From: Adenophora triphylla var. japonica
Lineage: Eukaryota > Streptophyta > Magnoliopsida > Asterales > Campanulaceae
Length of the DNA: 64,000 nt
Reading direction: 5' to 3'
NCBI GenBank assembly: GCA_022495995.1
Contig: JAFEMH010000163.1
Coordinates: 1-64,000, forward strand
Each line of letters begins with the position of its first letter. Within the stretch, counting starts at the first letter, position 1. The translations under genes were made by a program, and so were the position numbers. Below the pieces are notes generated by a model, which was not told the origin of the DNA, made no database searches, and worked only from the letters and a program-made list of their open reading frames with translations. This document shows, in pieces, positions 33,611-43,968 of this stretch.

Positions 33611-34191
33611 CAGGTCTCTCCAAATAAGGCATCCCCTGATTTGGATCCTTATTTTTTTCAACGACCCCACTTCCTTCGAAAGTGACGTCGCTGAGGGGCT
33701 ACTATAAGTACCCAAATCCGGATTATTAAAATCCGTTAAAAGTTAACCGGAATCCATTAACTGGTCCTTACCAAGTTAACCGGAACCCGTTAAACTCCCC
33801 ATTCCCGAGTCAACGAGACTTCCCAGGACTGCCCTGTGCATCCAATATCCAAAGCGTACTCAACACATGTTATCACACGTAAAAGTACTGCTTTCCTCGA
33901 AAAACGCAATTTTTCAGGACTTTCTGGGGTCGTTCCGGACATTTTTCGGACAGTTATTTAGAAAACAGTCAAAACCGGGATTAACGGGGCAAAAACCCTA
34001 GCCTTGGTGACTCACAGGGACACGTGGCACACATGCATAGCCTCCCCCATCCCCATCAATCAAATTCAAGGGTGAAAAGACCAAAATACCCCTGAAATTG
34101 ATAGTTCCGGCCAGTTTTACATGAAAAACCAAAATCCTCATCAAGTCCCTGCAATTTCCACAATACCCAAAAACCCCCCAAATTGAAGGTT

Positions 34192-34205
34192 AGGCCATCC
34201 GGCCT
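34192..34205. promoter_or_regulatory. U3 inverted repeat AGGCC-ATCC-GGCCT, LTR-A
   Basis: Five-base arms around ATCC, about 18 bases upstream of the TATA box, within the phrase AATTGAAGGTT - repeat - GTTTT. A damaged second copy (TTCCGGCCAGTTTTAC) lies near 34105. A sequence-specific factor site is possible but inferred. Confidence 0.6.
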
Positions 34206-34222
34206 GTTTTACAAATTTACCC

Positions 34223-34231
34223 CTATAAATA
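34223..34231 (+). promoter_or_regulatory. TATA box of LTR-A
   Basis: CCCCTATAAATACAG, identical in type and context to the box in LTR-B at 53824. It marks the U3/R border of the retroelement promoter; the start site should lie about 30 bases downstream. Confidence 0.75.
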
Positions 34232-34639
34232 CAGAGGCTGTCATTCTGTAAAAAAGAGACAAAAATATTACCCTTCCTCAAAACCCCACGGTTCTAGCAG
34301 CCTTTACCCCCTCCCGAGCCTCGAAAATGCCTCGATTTGCGTGAAAACCACATTTTCTGACCAAACACTTCCTAAACACCTCCAAAACACTAAATCGTAT
34401 CCCGTATATGCCTTCTGAGCCAAAGAGTCAATCCCTAGCCATAGGTAACACTCTCTCTCTCTCTCTAAAACTCCATTTTGCCTCGATTTACGCGTCAAAC
34501 GCTATTTTCGATCCGGTCAAAACTCTCAAAATGTAGACGTAACGCCGTCTATGGGACTTGATACGTTTTAGTCCCTAATCATATTCTCTCCCGTAAGAGA
34601 AGTAATTTCGGGTTAAAACGGCATTCAAGTCCCGTTTTT

Positions 34640-36080
34640 ACGTTTCTGTCATTTACCGTCCGGATCGTTCGAACCGTTGATTCACTCTTTACCGTCCGAA
34701 CCGTTTGGTTCGTGATTGTCATTTACAAAGTCCGAATCGTTTGATCCGTTGATATCGCTATTTACTTTACGCACCTTTACAAATCCAAGCCGTTTGGCTC
34801 GTCGATCGCACTTTTACCGTCCGGATCGTTCGATTCCGTTGACACAACATTTCATTACTGTCATTTACAAGTCCAAGCCGTTTGGTTTGTTGATAGTATT
34901 TATTTACGAATGTCCGAGTCACAAAATGTCTCGTTGATCGCATCTCATTTATTACCTTTTTCATAAATTGGTAACATTATAATGCCCAACTCAAAATCCG
35001 ACGTTTGACATTCAAACGCTCTTTTCACTAAAATCAACGTTTGTCATTCAAACTAAAGATTCAAGTTCGTCATTCGAACCCGTTTTCAAAACAACTCAAA
35101 ACTTGACGTTTGACATTCAAACGCTCATTTCCGACCTAAAATCGACATTTGACATTCAAACGCTCTTTTCACTAAAATCAACGTTTTTCATTCAAACTAA
35201 AGATTCAAGTTCGTCATTCGAACCCATTTTCAAAACAACTCAAAACCCGATGTTTGACATTCAAACGCTCTTTTCACTAAAATCAACGTTTGTCATTCAA
35301 ACTAAAGATTCAAGTTCGTCATTCGAACCAGTTTTTAAAGCAACTCAAAACCCGACGTTTGACATTCAAACACTCATTTCCGACTTAAAACCGAAGTTTG
35401 ACATTCAAACGCTCTTTTCACTAAAATCAATGTTTGTCATTCAAACTAAAAATTCAAGTTCGTCATTCGAACCCGTTTTCAAAACAACTCAAAACCCGAT
35501 GTTTGACATTCAAACGCTCATTTCCGACTTAAAACCGACGTTTGACATTCAAACGCTCTTTTCACTAAAATCAACGTTTGTCATTCAAACTAAAGATTCA
35601 ATTTCGTCATTCGAACCCGTTTTCAAAACAGCTCAAAACCCGACATTTGACATTCAAACGCTCATTTCCGACTTGAAACCAACGTTTGACATTCAAACGC
35701 TCTTTTCACTAAAATCAACGTTTGTCATTCAAACTAAAGATTCAAGTTCGTCATTCGAACCCGTTTTCAAAACAACTCAAAACCTGACGTTTGACATTCA
35801 AACGCTCATTTCAGACTTAAAACCGACGTTTGACATTCAAACACTCTTTTCACTAAAATCAACTTTTGTCATTCAAACTAAAGATTCAAGTTTGTCATTC
35901 GAACCCCTTTTTCTAACTCAAAACCGACGTTTGTCATTCAAACACTCGTTTTAATCACAAATCAACGTTTGTCACTCAAACCAAGATTAAAGCTTGTCGT
36001 TCAAGCCCCTTTTCAAAATGCAACACAAACACACACACACACTTTTCGAGAAAGGTAGAAAGACTCGTCATACGAGGCGT
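34640..36080. repeat. Hairpin ladder of LTR-A
   Basis: A dense series of mini-inverted repeats. First a GTTT/GTTC-loop group: CGAACC-GTTT-GGTTCG (34697-34712), CGAATC-GTTT-GATCCG (near 34733), AGCC-GTTT-GGCT (near 34788) and CGGATC-GTTC-GATTCCG (near 34822). Then a TCATT/CAT-loop group: GTTTG-TCATT-CAAAC, GTTTGA-CAT-TCAAAC, GTTCG-TCATT-CGAAC, CTTG-TCGTT-CAAG and CTCG-TCATA-CGAG (36066). The second group is amplified as about six units of 144 bp (35100-35950). An 283-codon open frame across it is a by-product of the 144-bp period. Confidence 0.9.
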
Positions 36081-36382
36081 TTCGGGTGATTGCAATATAC
36101 TCTTCCCAAAACGTAACGTGACCTCCGAACCTAACAATCTCTGGTCCAAAAAAGCCTTTTCCAAGTTTTGGCTACCAATCAAAACGTCCCCTTTTTAAAA
36201 GCCTTTTCCAATTTTTGGCTACCAATCAAAACGTCCCCTTTTTCAAAGCCTTTTCCAAGTTTTGGCTACCAATCAAAACGTCCCCTTTTTCAAAGCCTTT
36301 TCCAAGTTTTGGCTACCAATCAAAATGACCTCCTTTTCAAACCAGCCCTTTTCAAAGTTTAGGCTCATAATACAAAACGGCG

Positions 36383-36392
36383 TGGCGAATCT
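36383..36392 (+). other. Primer-binding site of copy 2, mutated
   Basis: TGGCGAATCT at the place where LTR-B has TGGCGACTCC, eight bases after the LTR end. TGGCGACTCC is the usual PBS start of Tat/Ogre elements (tRNA-Arg as I recall, not verified). At least two bases are mutated. Confidence 0.75.
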
Positions 36393-37769
36393 TCCCTCTC
36401 CCTTCCAAGCGAGGTCCCAAGTTTGCGAAAGCCGCTCGCCGCATTTCCGCGCGCGATCCTGGTAATTTCAGTGACATTTGTCATTCAAATGCTCTTTTTA
36501 ACAAAATCAACGTTTGTCATTCAAACCAAGATTAAAGCTTGTCATTCAAGCCCATTTTCAAAAGCAACACAAACACACACACACGCACACTTCGAAAAAA
36601 AAAGATGTTGCATTTTCATCTCTTTCAAAATCATAACATGTTCGTGCATATTCCGTTCATAATTGATTTTCTTGCTATATTTTGAACTGCGCATAAATTC
36701 TTTAAGACTCATTCTGAAAATCTCTATTTTACTCAGAAAAAAAAAAGAATTTAGTGACCGCACACTACTTGCACTGCTGCCTCAGTACACCGCACGCTAT
36801 GCACACTTGCTGCCTTGGTACACTGCACACTACAACACTCAACCCGGGGTGACCGTTCAGCTGCAGCTTTATTGGCCTTCCTACGCCCTTCGAGCGCGTA
36901 CGGGGTCATCCCAAACAGCCCATCCTAGCCCGTGTAATCCATGCACTCTTTGTGTCACACTTCATCCAAGACCTCGGTTGGTTTTTGGCTTAGTTCGTGT
37001 CATAAAGCCTAAGTGTATGCTTTTACGCCGATCTCCCTCACAAGTCGAACTTAAAAGTTGAGATCAAAGGTCATTCTCAACCCGAAGTATGAGCTTTTCA
37101 GCCTTGAATTTGATGCAGAGACGCACTAAAAACATACTCGAAGTTTCAATGTGATGCCATGTCATCAAACCCTCAATGTATGCACCATGCCAGCCACAAC
37201 TTGGCCAATGACAAAAGCTAAGGCCCCTCACGCAAGCGAGTCAAGAGATGTCATGCCAAAATTTTGGCACAATTTTTGCCTTAACTTAAGGATGTTGACT
37301 TCGACCGTGACCCGCATGTCACATACGTTGAAATTTTACATCACCAGCTAGCCTTAGGTTCACTTTTTCCTTTGTCGGTGGAACTCGCTTGCCTTATAGG
37401 ACACTCGCTCGAGATTGTCCATCCCGGGAAGACGATTTACATGTGAAAAATGAGGGGTTTATAAACGTAGTGCCGAGATCCACCGATTCAAGCCCTAGGT
37501 TAGTTGCAAAAAAGAAGAGCAATCTTTTCCAACCAATTAGGACTCTGAGAAAATGCATTTTAAGTAAACATTAAGCGGTAACTGCACATTGCACAAGCCC
37601 AAAAATCCTGAGCCAAATACCCATTCCGAAACCTAAGCCCTGCCTTTTGTTCCCTGCAGCGAACAGAGAGTGGTTCAGAATCCCGGGTCAGTGCCTCGTC
37701 AGAATTACAGTTACGGCTGCATCAGACAGTTCTTCGGTTCCCTCAGTTCCTTCAGCCAGACTCTCCGAC
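36393..37769 (+). other. Leader of Ogre copy 2, rearranged
   Basis: Begins with the internal start shared with 55179-55255. At 36474 it switches to a duplicate of an LTR piece (36474-36600 resembles 54805-54925, including the ACACAC run). After about 36610 comes unique leader sequence, and from about 37072 the leader shared with copy 1. No long open frame is convincing. Confidence 0.65.
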
Positions 37770-39665
37770 ATGTCAGACTCACCGAGAAATCGTGATGGGA
37801 ACGGAACCCCGCCACCGGTAACAGATATGACACTGGAAGAAGCCATCCGGGCCTGTGAGGTTCACAAGAAATAGAAAGAGGATCAGCAGAATTTCGTGGT
37901 ACAACTTCTTAATGAACTGGGTATAGTAGCTATCCCCCAACTAGACGGTACTTTTGTTCTAATCGAGGATGATGATCCTCCCCGATCAGCTCCTCAAACC
38001 TTCAACCAGGTTCCTCCCCCGTCAAACTACGGGAATCCTTCAAATCAAGGAAACAGCCGACCGAGGCTTCATATTGCCACCTCTCAAGGCACCCCTATCA
38101 TATACGACCAAGCCGGTTTCACCCCCATCACTCAATATAACCATCACAGCGCTGGACCATCTCAAACAGATCCCATCTCAAAACACCGGGACGAAACCCC
38201 GATACATCCCAGAAAAGGCCCCCATATATCCACATATATCAAGCCTCCCACCTTCAATTACTGCTTCTCTAATAGCAGCACCCGGCCTCGAGCCTCAAAG
38301 TCCACCACTGGACCCAACCCTGGCCTGGATGGTCGAACAAATGAAGGACCTGAAAGCAAGCATGGGCAGCCCAAAGAAATAAACGGTCAGATCTACAGAT
38401 CCGGGAATGGTCACACCTCTCCCTGCCAAGTTCAGAATGCCAGAAATGGACAGATTCGACGGGACCGAATGCCCACAGACGCATGTTGACACCTACGTTC
38501 TCGGTATGAGAGCAAAAGGAGCAACCCTCCAGCAAATGGCCGACCATTTCCAGCACACTCTCAAGAGTTCAGCATTACGGTGGTTCCTAAGGGTCAAGCC
38601 TGCAGATCGCCATACATGGGATCAGATCAGCAACATCTTCCTGGAGCAGTACCGATCTAACCTAGAGAATGGGAGACAAGTCGTGAAGACTTAATCACCA
38701 CCGAGCAGAAAGCAGACAAAAGTGTTGGAGAATTCTATAAAAGGTGGAGTTGGAAACTCTCCGAAATCATGGAGCCACTCTCCTAAGACGAACAGATAAG
38801 GATCTTCAAGTCCTGCTTGGGGCCGTCCATCAGAACACTCATCAGCCATCACTTCTTCCCGGATCTCCGAGCTATGGTCAATGCGAGCTCACAGTTCGAG
38901 AAGGATCTCAAAGAAAAGCTGGCTACAGTTCCGTCTTACAAATACAAATCAACAACTACATTCAATCCTGCATCGGCCCCTGGCAAAGGGAAAGATACTT
39001 CCGTCAACTACATCCATCAGGGACAGCAGTCAAGCAACAGAAACCCAGCTCTGCAAGGCAACGACTCCCCCAAGAAGCAACCTTCTATATGCTTCGATAA
39101 GCTAGATATGCCTCTGAGTAAAATGCTGGAAGGAATAATCGAAGAAGGCCTCCTCAAGCCTGTTGAAAACTACAAACCGAAGAACCCTGCAGCCTATGCC
39201 GACTAAAGCAAGTACTGCACCTTCCACCAATACCATGGCCACACAACTGACAACTGCCTGGGGTTACGATATGTGATCCAGAATCTGATAGAAGAAGGAA
39301 AGTTGGAGCATCCCCGTGGACCTAATACAGTCGGAAACCCTTTTCTGAATTACAACAGTGTAAACTCCATCGAGTGGGTGCCAAAGAGGATTGCCGCAGA
39401 GCCAGTTCCTCTGCCTCTTCCAGCCAAGTCCTCATCAGATGTCCACATCTGGTACGATGTATGTGACTGCTCTGAATGCCTCGAATATGAATTCCAGGAC
39501 ATGATCAGGGGCAATTATTCCAAAAAGCAGAAGAAACAGTCTTCTCAGCAGAAATTGAAAGAAAGATACGAAGCCGGAGACACCAGCGTGGGTACACTCG
39601 GAGCCATCCGGGAAGTTCGACTGCTATGTGCTCTAGTCCAGCAAGTCTTGCCTTCCTTCAAGTAG
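37770..39665 (+). pseudogene. Ogre gag, copy 2
   Basis: Starts MSDSPRNRDGNG at 37770, collinear with copy 1 gag. Damage: TAG at 37872-37874; loss of about 50 bp near 38170 that shifts the frame; an extra AA near 38668 that shifts it again after FLEQYRSNLE; a stop before SKYCTFHQYH (39204-39206). The capsid domain is still readable at 38407-38690 and the knuckle near 39210-39260. The C-terminal linker, open here past the point where copy 1 stops, ends at 39665. Confidence 0.88.
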
Positions 39666-40044
39666 CAAAGCTTCAGAATAGACAGGGGTGGGAAAGCCGA
39701 AATATCCTGCTGACACCAAAGCTCAGGCCTCAGGACACAATAAGATCTCAAATCTCGGCAACCTTACTGCCAGCCAGAAGACTAATCCCCCGCAGGATCA
39801 GCCAAGGTTCGACTTGCCCAACTTCAGAGCACGGGCCGACAAAGGAAAGTCAAAGCCAACTTGACACTCGCACTCAATCAACGTGCTGACCAAGGGCGGC
39901 CACCGCCACAAGCAACCTCAACACAATCCCGAGGCACCACCAAAACCTTTGCCTCTCAAGAGGAAGACAGGAAATGGATGGCTCGATGACTCTCCCTCTC
40001 CAGAAAAAGATCAGATCTACGATTCTAGACTGTACGACAGCATG

Positions 40045-40528
40045 CTAAAAAGGGGTTACAGGACACAACAAAGCTGTGCACATCACTATTCGGCTCAACA
40101 CTATCTCCCTCCCTGGAGTCCTGGTAGACAACTGATCAGCAGTCAACGTCCTTCCCCTCAGCATGATGCGAGCCTTACGCATCGATGAAGGCCATATGAC
40201 CCCATCTGCCCGAACTATCAAAGCATACGACAGCACATCTCGTACCATCCTGGGAACGGTGACTCTGGAGCTCTGGTTCGAAACCCAAATGGTGCCAGTA
40301 AAGTTCCACGTGATGGACATTCCGTCCGAATTTACAGCTCTGCTGGGACGCCCATGGCTACACCACATGAAGGCCATAGCCTCTACTCTCCATCAGTGTG
40401 TCAAGTTCATAAACCGACAAGGAGATCTCAAGGTCATCAGAGGAGACAATTTCCTCGTAGGTTACGAAGCCGAAATGCCAACTAAGCGTGCCCGCAGCCA
40501 TGCACCTGTGCTACCTCCTACAAACTGA
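40045..40528 (+). pseudogene. Ogre aspartic protease 1, copy 2
   Basis: Collinear with 24818-25261. The active-site loop is destroyed: after the catalytic Asp-Asn codons the glycine codon is replaced by TGA (40133-40135), and the stretch encoding LTFCDEDLPKG in copy 1 is changed. Downstream, TIKAYDSTSRTILGTVTLEL and ALLGRPWLHHMKAIASTLHQ remain open. Confidence 0.82.
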
Positions 40529-40639
40529 CAAAAGGACAACCGGGGCAAATCTCATCAGAATCCCTCAGAGTCTGGAGGTGCTAACTACGTCAATGCCCTA
40601 GAGCAGGAGAATCCTGAACAGTCAGATTCATCAAGTTCA

Positions 40640-41888
40640 ACTGCCATTTCCAAGACTTGGATCTAGAATGGAAAGAAACCTTGGACAACGCAATGATACA
40701 GGGACACAAACCCCCTATCTCTGATCGAAAGTTCGTCAACATCCTTTGAGCAAACTCTCTAGCCACACCAGACGAAGAAATCTTCACAATAAAGGTCAAC
40801 AGGCACCGGTACACTCGTGAAGAATGCATGGCAGTCGTCTGGGATATTTTATACACGGAATTTCTCACCGAGCCCCTCTGCTCAAGCAGAGGACATGAAG
40901 TTTTTCTAGCAGTACCAGCTTCGCAATAAGGCACGAGACGTCCTTTGATCTGGGTCGAACCGTCAGGCAGAAATGAATCAGAACTCTCCGGAGTAGAAGA
41001 CGCGGCAGATTCGCAGGAAGATTCTTACATACACATGCTCAGTTTCGGGGATGACACCAGTTCTGACGAGGTCACCTACGATGAAGGTTCAAATACCATG
41101 GAAATATTCAAACTTAATGTCCAGTACAGACAGTTATTCGGCGAATGGAAGCAAATGGTGGACATGATAATGAATCCTTCTGATCATGTAACCGATGACG
41201 ACTTCATCAACATCATCTTCTCCAGATATCCCGACGAGACCAAGGATCCAGTCCTTATTGTCAGATTCTGCAATGCGGAAGTTACCCTCGACGATTGCCT
41301 AATCATGGTAAACGAGGTCCTTGCCAAGAGAGCTCAAGGCTCATCATCATTCACAGTTATCAGCCCCAGTGGCAACCGGGCCGTGCAGTCATTCAAACTC
41401 ACAGCCAAGAGTGCCGCCAAGGCCTAAGGCATCGATAAAGTAGATGAAGCTCCTCACCTTGCTACGAGTCAGATCAGCCTCGGGAACGCCTCCAGCAGCC
41501 ACCCTGAGAACATCTAGGAAAGTGCTCCCAGCAAGACAGATCAAGCTTTCGAAGAAAGGAACGATCACCTCAGCATCAACATGCTCAAGTTCAACCTTAT
41601 TCCCAGCCATCACGGCCATGGATCCAGACATCCCGCCAGCAAGCTACTGGCACTAATAGATTTGGCTCTCGAACGAGATCACGAGACCATTAGCATCGCA
41701 GAATTCAGTACGCCCGTCGGTTTGATCAAACAGATATGGACAGACTTATTGGTGACCAAGATCAAAGAAGGCCGTATGGAATGTTCGAGCATGACTTCCT
41801 TCGTCAATGTAATCCAAGTGTTTCCGCCATTCGAAGATTTGGATGTAATGACAGTTCTAGACACCTGTCAGACAGCGCGCACCTACTG
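40640..41888 (+). pseudogene. Unknown Ogre-internal protein, copy 2
   Basis: Homologue of 25459-26694, broken into several frames. The middle part (40945-41427) reads IWVEPSGRNESELSGVEDAA and IIFSRYPDETKDPVLIVRF. The end (41581-41889) continues past the point where copy 1 is cut (VFPPFEDLDVMTVLDTC). I cannot assign a function. Its position between two protease domains is unusual. Confidence 0.6.
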
Positions 41889-42049
41889 AGGCTGCTTAAC
41901 CCTCACAAGAAAATCACCTCTGGGACGAAAACAAAGCTCAGAAGACTCACAGGGACCAAGCCCTTAAAGCGTCACAAGCAGCTTCAAACAGACAACTAGA
42001 GGCTACTCTAGACCAGATCGACCTCAAAGGTTTTGCCCACGGCAACTTC

Positions 42050-42697
42050 TTGGATTACCATGGCTTCTCAACAAACCCCCTTTGGCAAGGGAGGGCGGTC
42101 AACGGTCCAAACGACCTAGGAGATGGAATGGCACAACAAAAGGAATACCTAGCCCAACAGTATGAGGAATACAAGCACTTATCTCCTCGAGAGAAGCAAG
42201 CCCTTTGTGAAAGCGACGACGAAGACGATGAAGTTATTCTCTTCCAAGCCGATCATGAATTCAACAAAACCGGAATCCCAAGGGTCCTGGGAGGATGGGA
42301 ACGGATCATTTCCGTTCTCAAGTTAAAAGGCCAACTGAAGGAGGAAGGTCTATTCAAAAAGAAGAGAAAGATGGAAATACATCTCCAACAACTGCTCAGG
42401 GAGATTCCACAGACTACAACATTCGTTTACAGAAATGATCAACTGGGACAAAATCCAGTCACATGGGCAGAAGTTCGGGAAGCCGTGTACTCACCTTTCG
42501 ATATACCCGCCACTCAGTTAAAGCAACATAGAACACTCTCCTCGATGGAAGTTTATCTAGACTGCCAAATACGGTTCAAAGAAGCGTTGGCTATTCTCAC
42601 ATATGAAGGCTCGGCTACAAGAGAGCGAATTTGGGCTAAAAGAGGAGGAAAGTTAGCAAACATGACTACTGCTTATCTCAACTCAAGAATGCCATGA
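42050..42697 (+). pseudogene. 216-codon frame upstream of protease 2
   Basis: Open frame MDYHGFSTNPLWQG..., with a short Asp/Glu-rich segment (CESDDEDDEVILF) and a Lys-rich stretch (KKKRKMEIHLQQLL). I do not recognise it. It lies in pol position and the following frames (42760-42975 with KAPKPVSWDRIRKAAK, and 43084 onward) probably continue the same polyprotein linker after frameshifts. It is absent from copy 1 because of the pol deletion. Confidence 0.5.
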
Positions 42698-43083
42698 GCC
42701 TGCTCAGCAAGAAGGAGAAAAATGCAGTATAACGTGAAGAGATCAGAGAAATAGTTCGCATGAACCAAGAACTCTCTAGCCTCCCCCGGAGGGTCAACAA
42801 GACAGAGTTCAGTTCTAGCAACCACTGCTGCGCACTGACATTCAAACAACTGCGGCGAACTATAGGCTCCCTCCCTGCAAAGGCACCTAAACCAGTATCT
42901 TGGGACAGAATCCGAAAAGCTGCTAAAGCCCCCAAAAAGACATTAACAGTCAACGAATTGAGAGAGGACAAATGACCCTGTGCTTCGAAAAGTCCTCCAC
43001 TGATTATGGCTTAACTCAAAGCAACCTGTGCAAAGGGGACCAAGCCCGACATCAACGTTCTGACCCAATCTGGTCAAATCCAT

Positions 43084-43968
43084 GTGCTACCGCCCAAGGC
43101 CACCAAAAAGCCAACAGAGCCAGAACTGCAACTCGGTCTGCCCGAAGAAACAAGTTCCGGAAAGGAGGACCCGATCCTCACTCAGCTCAAGCAGACCCAG
43201 GTGAACATTTTCTTGTGGTCCCTCCTCACATCTTCATACCCTCACAAGCTCAAGCTAGAGGAAAGTTTGGCCCGTACCATGGTCCCCGTGGACGCAACTC
43301 CAGAAGAAGTAATTCAGATGATAGGGAACATCCACTATGGAAACATCATCACCTTCACAGATTTGGACCTGCCAAAATTTGGGGCTAATCACAATGAGCC
43401 GCTCTACATCATTGTTCAGTTGGATGAGCGTCTCCTTCCCCGCGTACTGGTAGACGGAGGTTCCGGAATGAATGTCTTGCCCGCCAAGATGATGGACCTA
43501 CATGACATCAAGCCCACAGATTTGAAGCCTTCAGTCCACACTGTCAAGGCTTATGACTCTACTTCCTGCACAGTTCTCGGGGTTGCTACTTTAAACATCT
43601 GGTTTGGCAAACGGATGATCCCTACTGAATTTCAAGTGTTGGACATTCCTATCACTTTCAAAGCCATCCTGGGATGACCCTGGCTGCATCAAATGAATGG
43701 CGTGGCATCTACCCTTCACCAATGTATCAAGTTTATTCAAGGCAACGAGCTGACAACAGTCTACGGCGACAGCGTCACCACCGAAGGGACCTGCACCATC
43801 GGCATTCCAGTGTTAGAAATCAAGCATGACGACGATATGGCATTAACTGGATTCACATTGGAGACTTCCAAGGTCCAAATATGCAGTGTGGACCTTCCAC
43901 TATTCTGGGACAAAATCCCTCCTGCCATGAAGATGATGAAACTCATATCACGGCAAATTTCGAAGTAA
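43084..43968 (+). pseudogene. Ogre linker and aspartic protease 2, copy 2
   Basis: The linker QTQVNIFLWSLLTSSYPHKL is typical of the segment before protease in Tat elements. Protease active site: VLVDGGSGMNVLPAKM with the aspartate codon at 43452-43454, then VKAYDSTSCTVLGVATLNIW and FKAILG. A TGA at 43675-43677 replaces the arginine usual before PWLHQ; the frame then continues GVASTLHQCIKFI to 43968. It is clearly related to protease 1, yet divergent, so the element encodes two different protease domains. Confidence 0.82.

Larger units (their letters stand above)
21802..33702 (+). mobile_element. Ogre/Tat element copy 1, internal region, 5' truncated and pol-deleted
   Basis: From about 21802 (CCCGAAGT...AGCTTTTCA) this region runs collinear with copy 2 starting at about 37072. 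It has leader, gag, protease and an unknown protein gene, then jumps to the sequence that follows integrase in copy 2: about 4.8 kb with protease 2, RT, RNase H and integrase is missing. Both antisense genes and the minisatellite-rich 3' region follow, up to a purine tract before LTR-A. There is no 5' LTR, PBS or early leader. It is therefore a non-autonomous deletion derivative joined head-to-tail with copy 2. Confidence 0.9.
33703..36374 (+). repeat. LTR-A of the Ogre array
   Basis: Starts at 33703 with TATAAGTACCC (LTR-B has TGTAAGTACCC, so the first G is mutated) after the purine-rich CTGAGGGGCT, and ends AATACA at 36374, eight bases before a PBS. It serves both as 3' LTR of copy 1 and 5' LTR of copy 2. 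U3 carries a TATA box at 34223 and the AGGCCATCCGGCCT inverted repeat. It is about 800 bp longer than LTR-B, mainly because of expanded GTTTGACATTCAAAC-type repeats at 35100-35960. Confidence 0.9.

Noticed and set aside
35103..35954. 283-codon open frame with 47-48 residue repeats
   Set aside because: It lies wholly in the LTR hairpin repeats, whose 144-bp period is a multiple of three. LTR-B has no equivalent long frame. Not a gene.
36168..36465. Repeated ATNQNVPFFKAF-type frames
   Set aside because: Short tandem LTR repeat (TTTTGGCTACCAATCAAAAC units), not coding.
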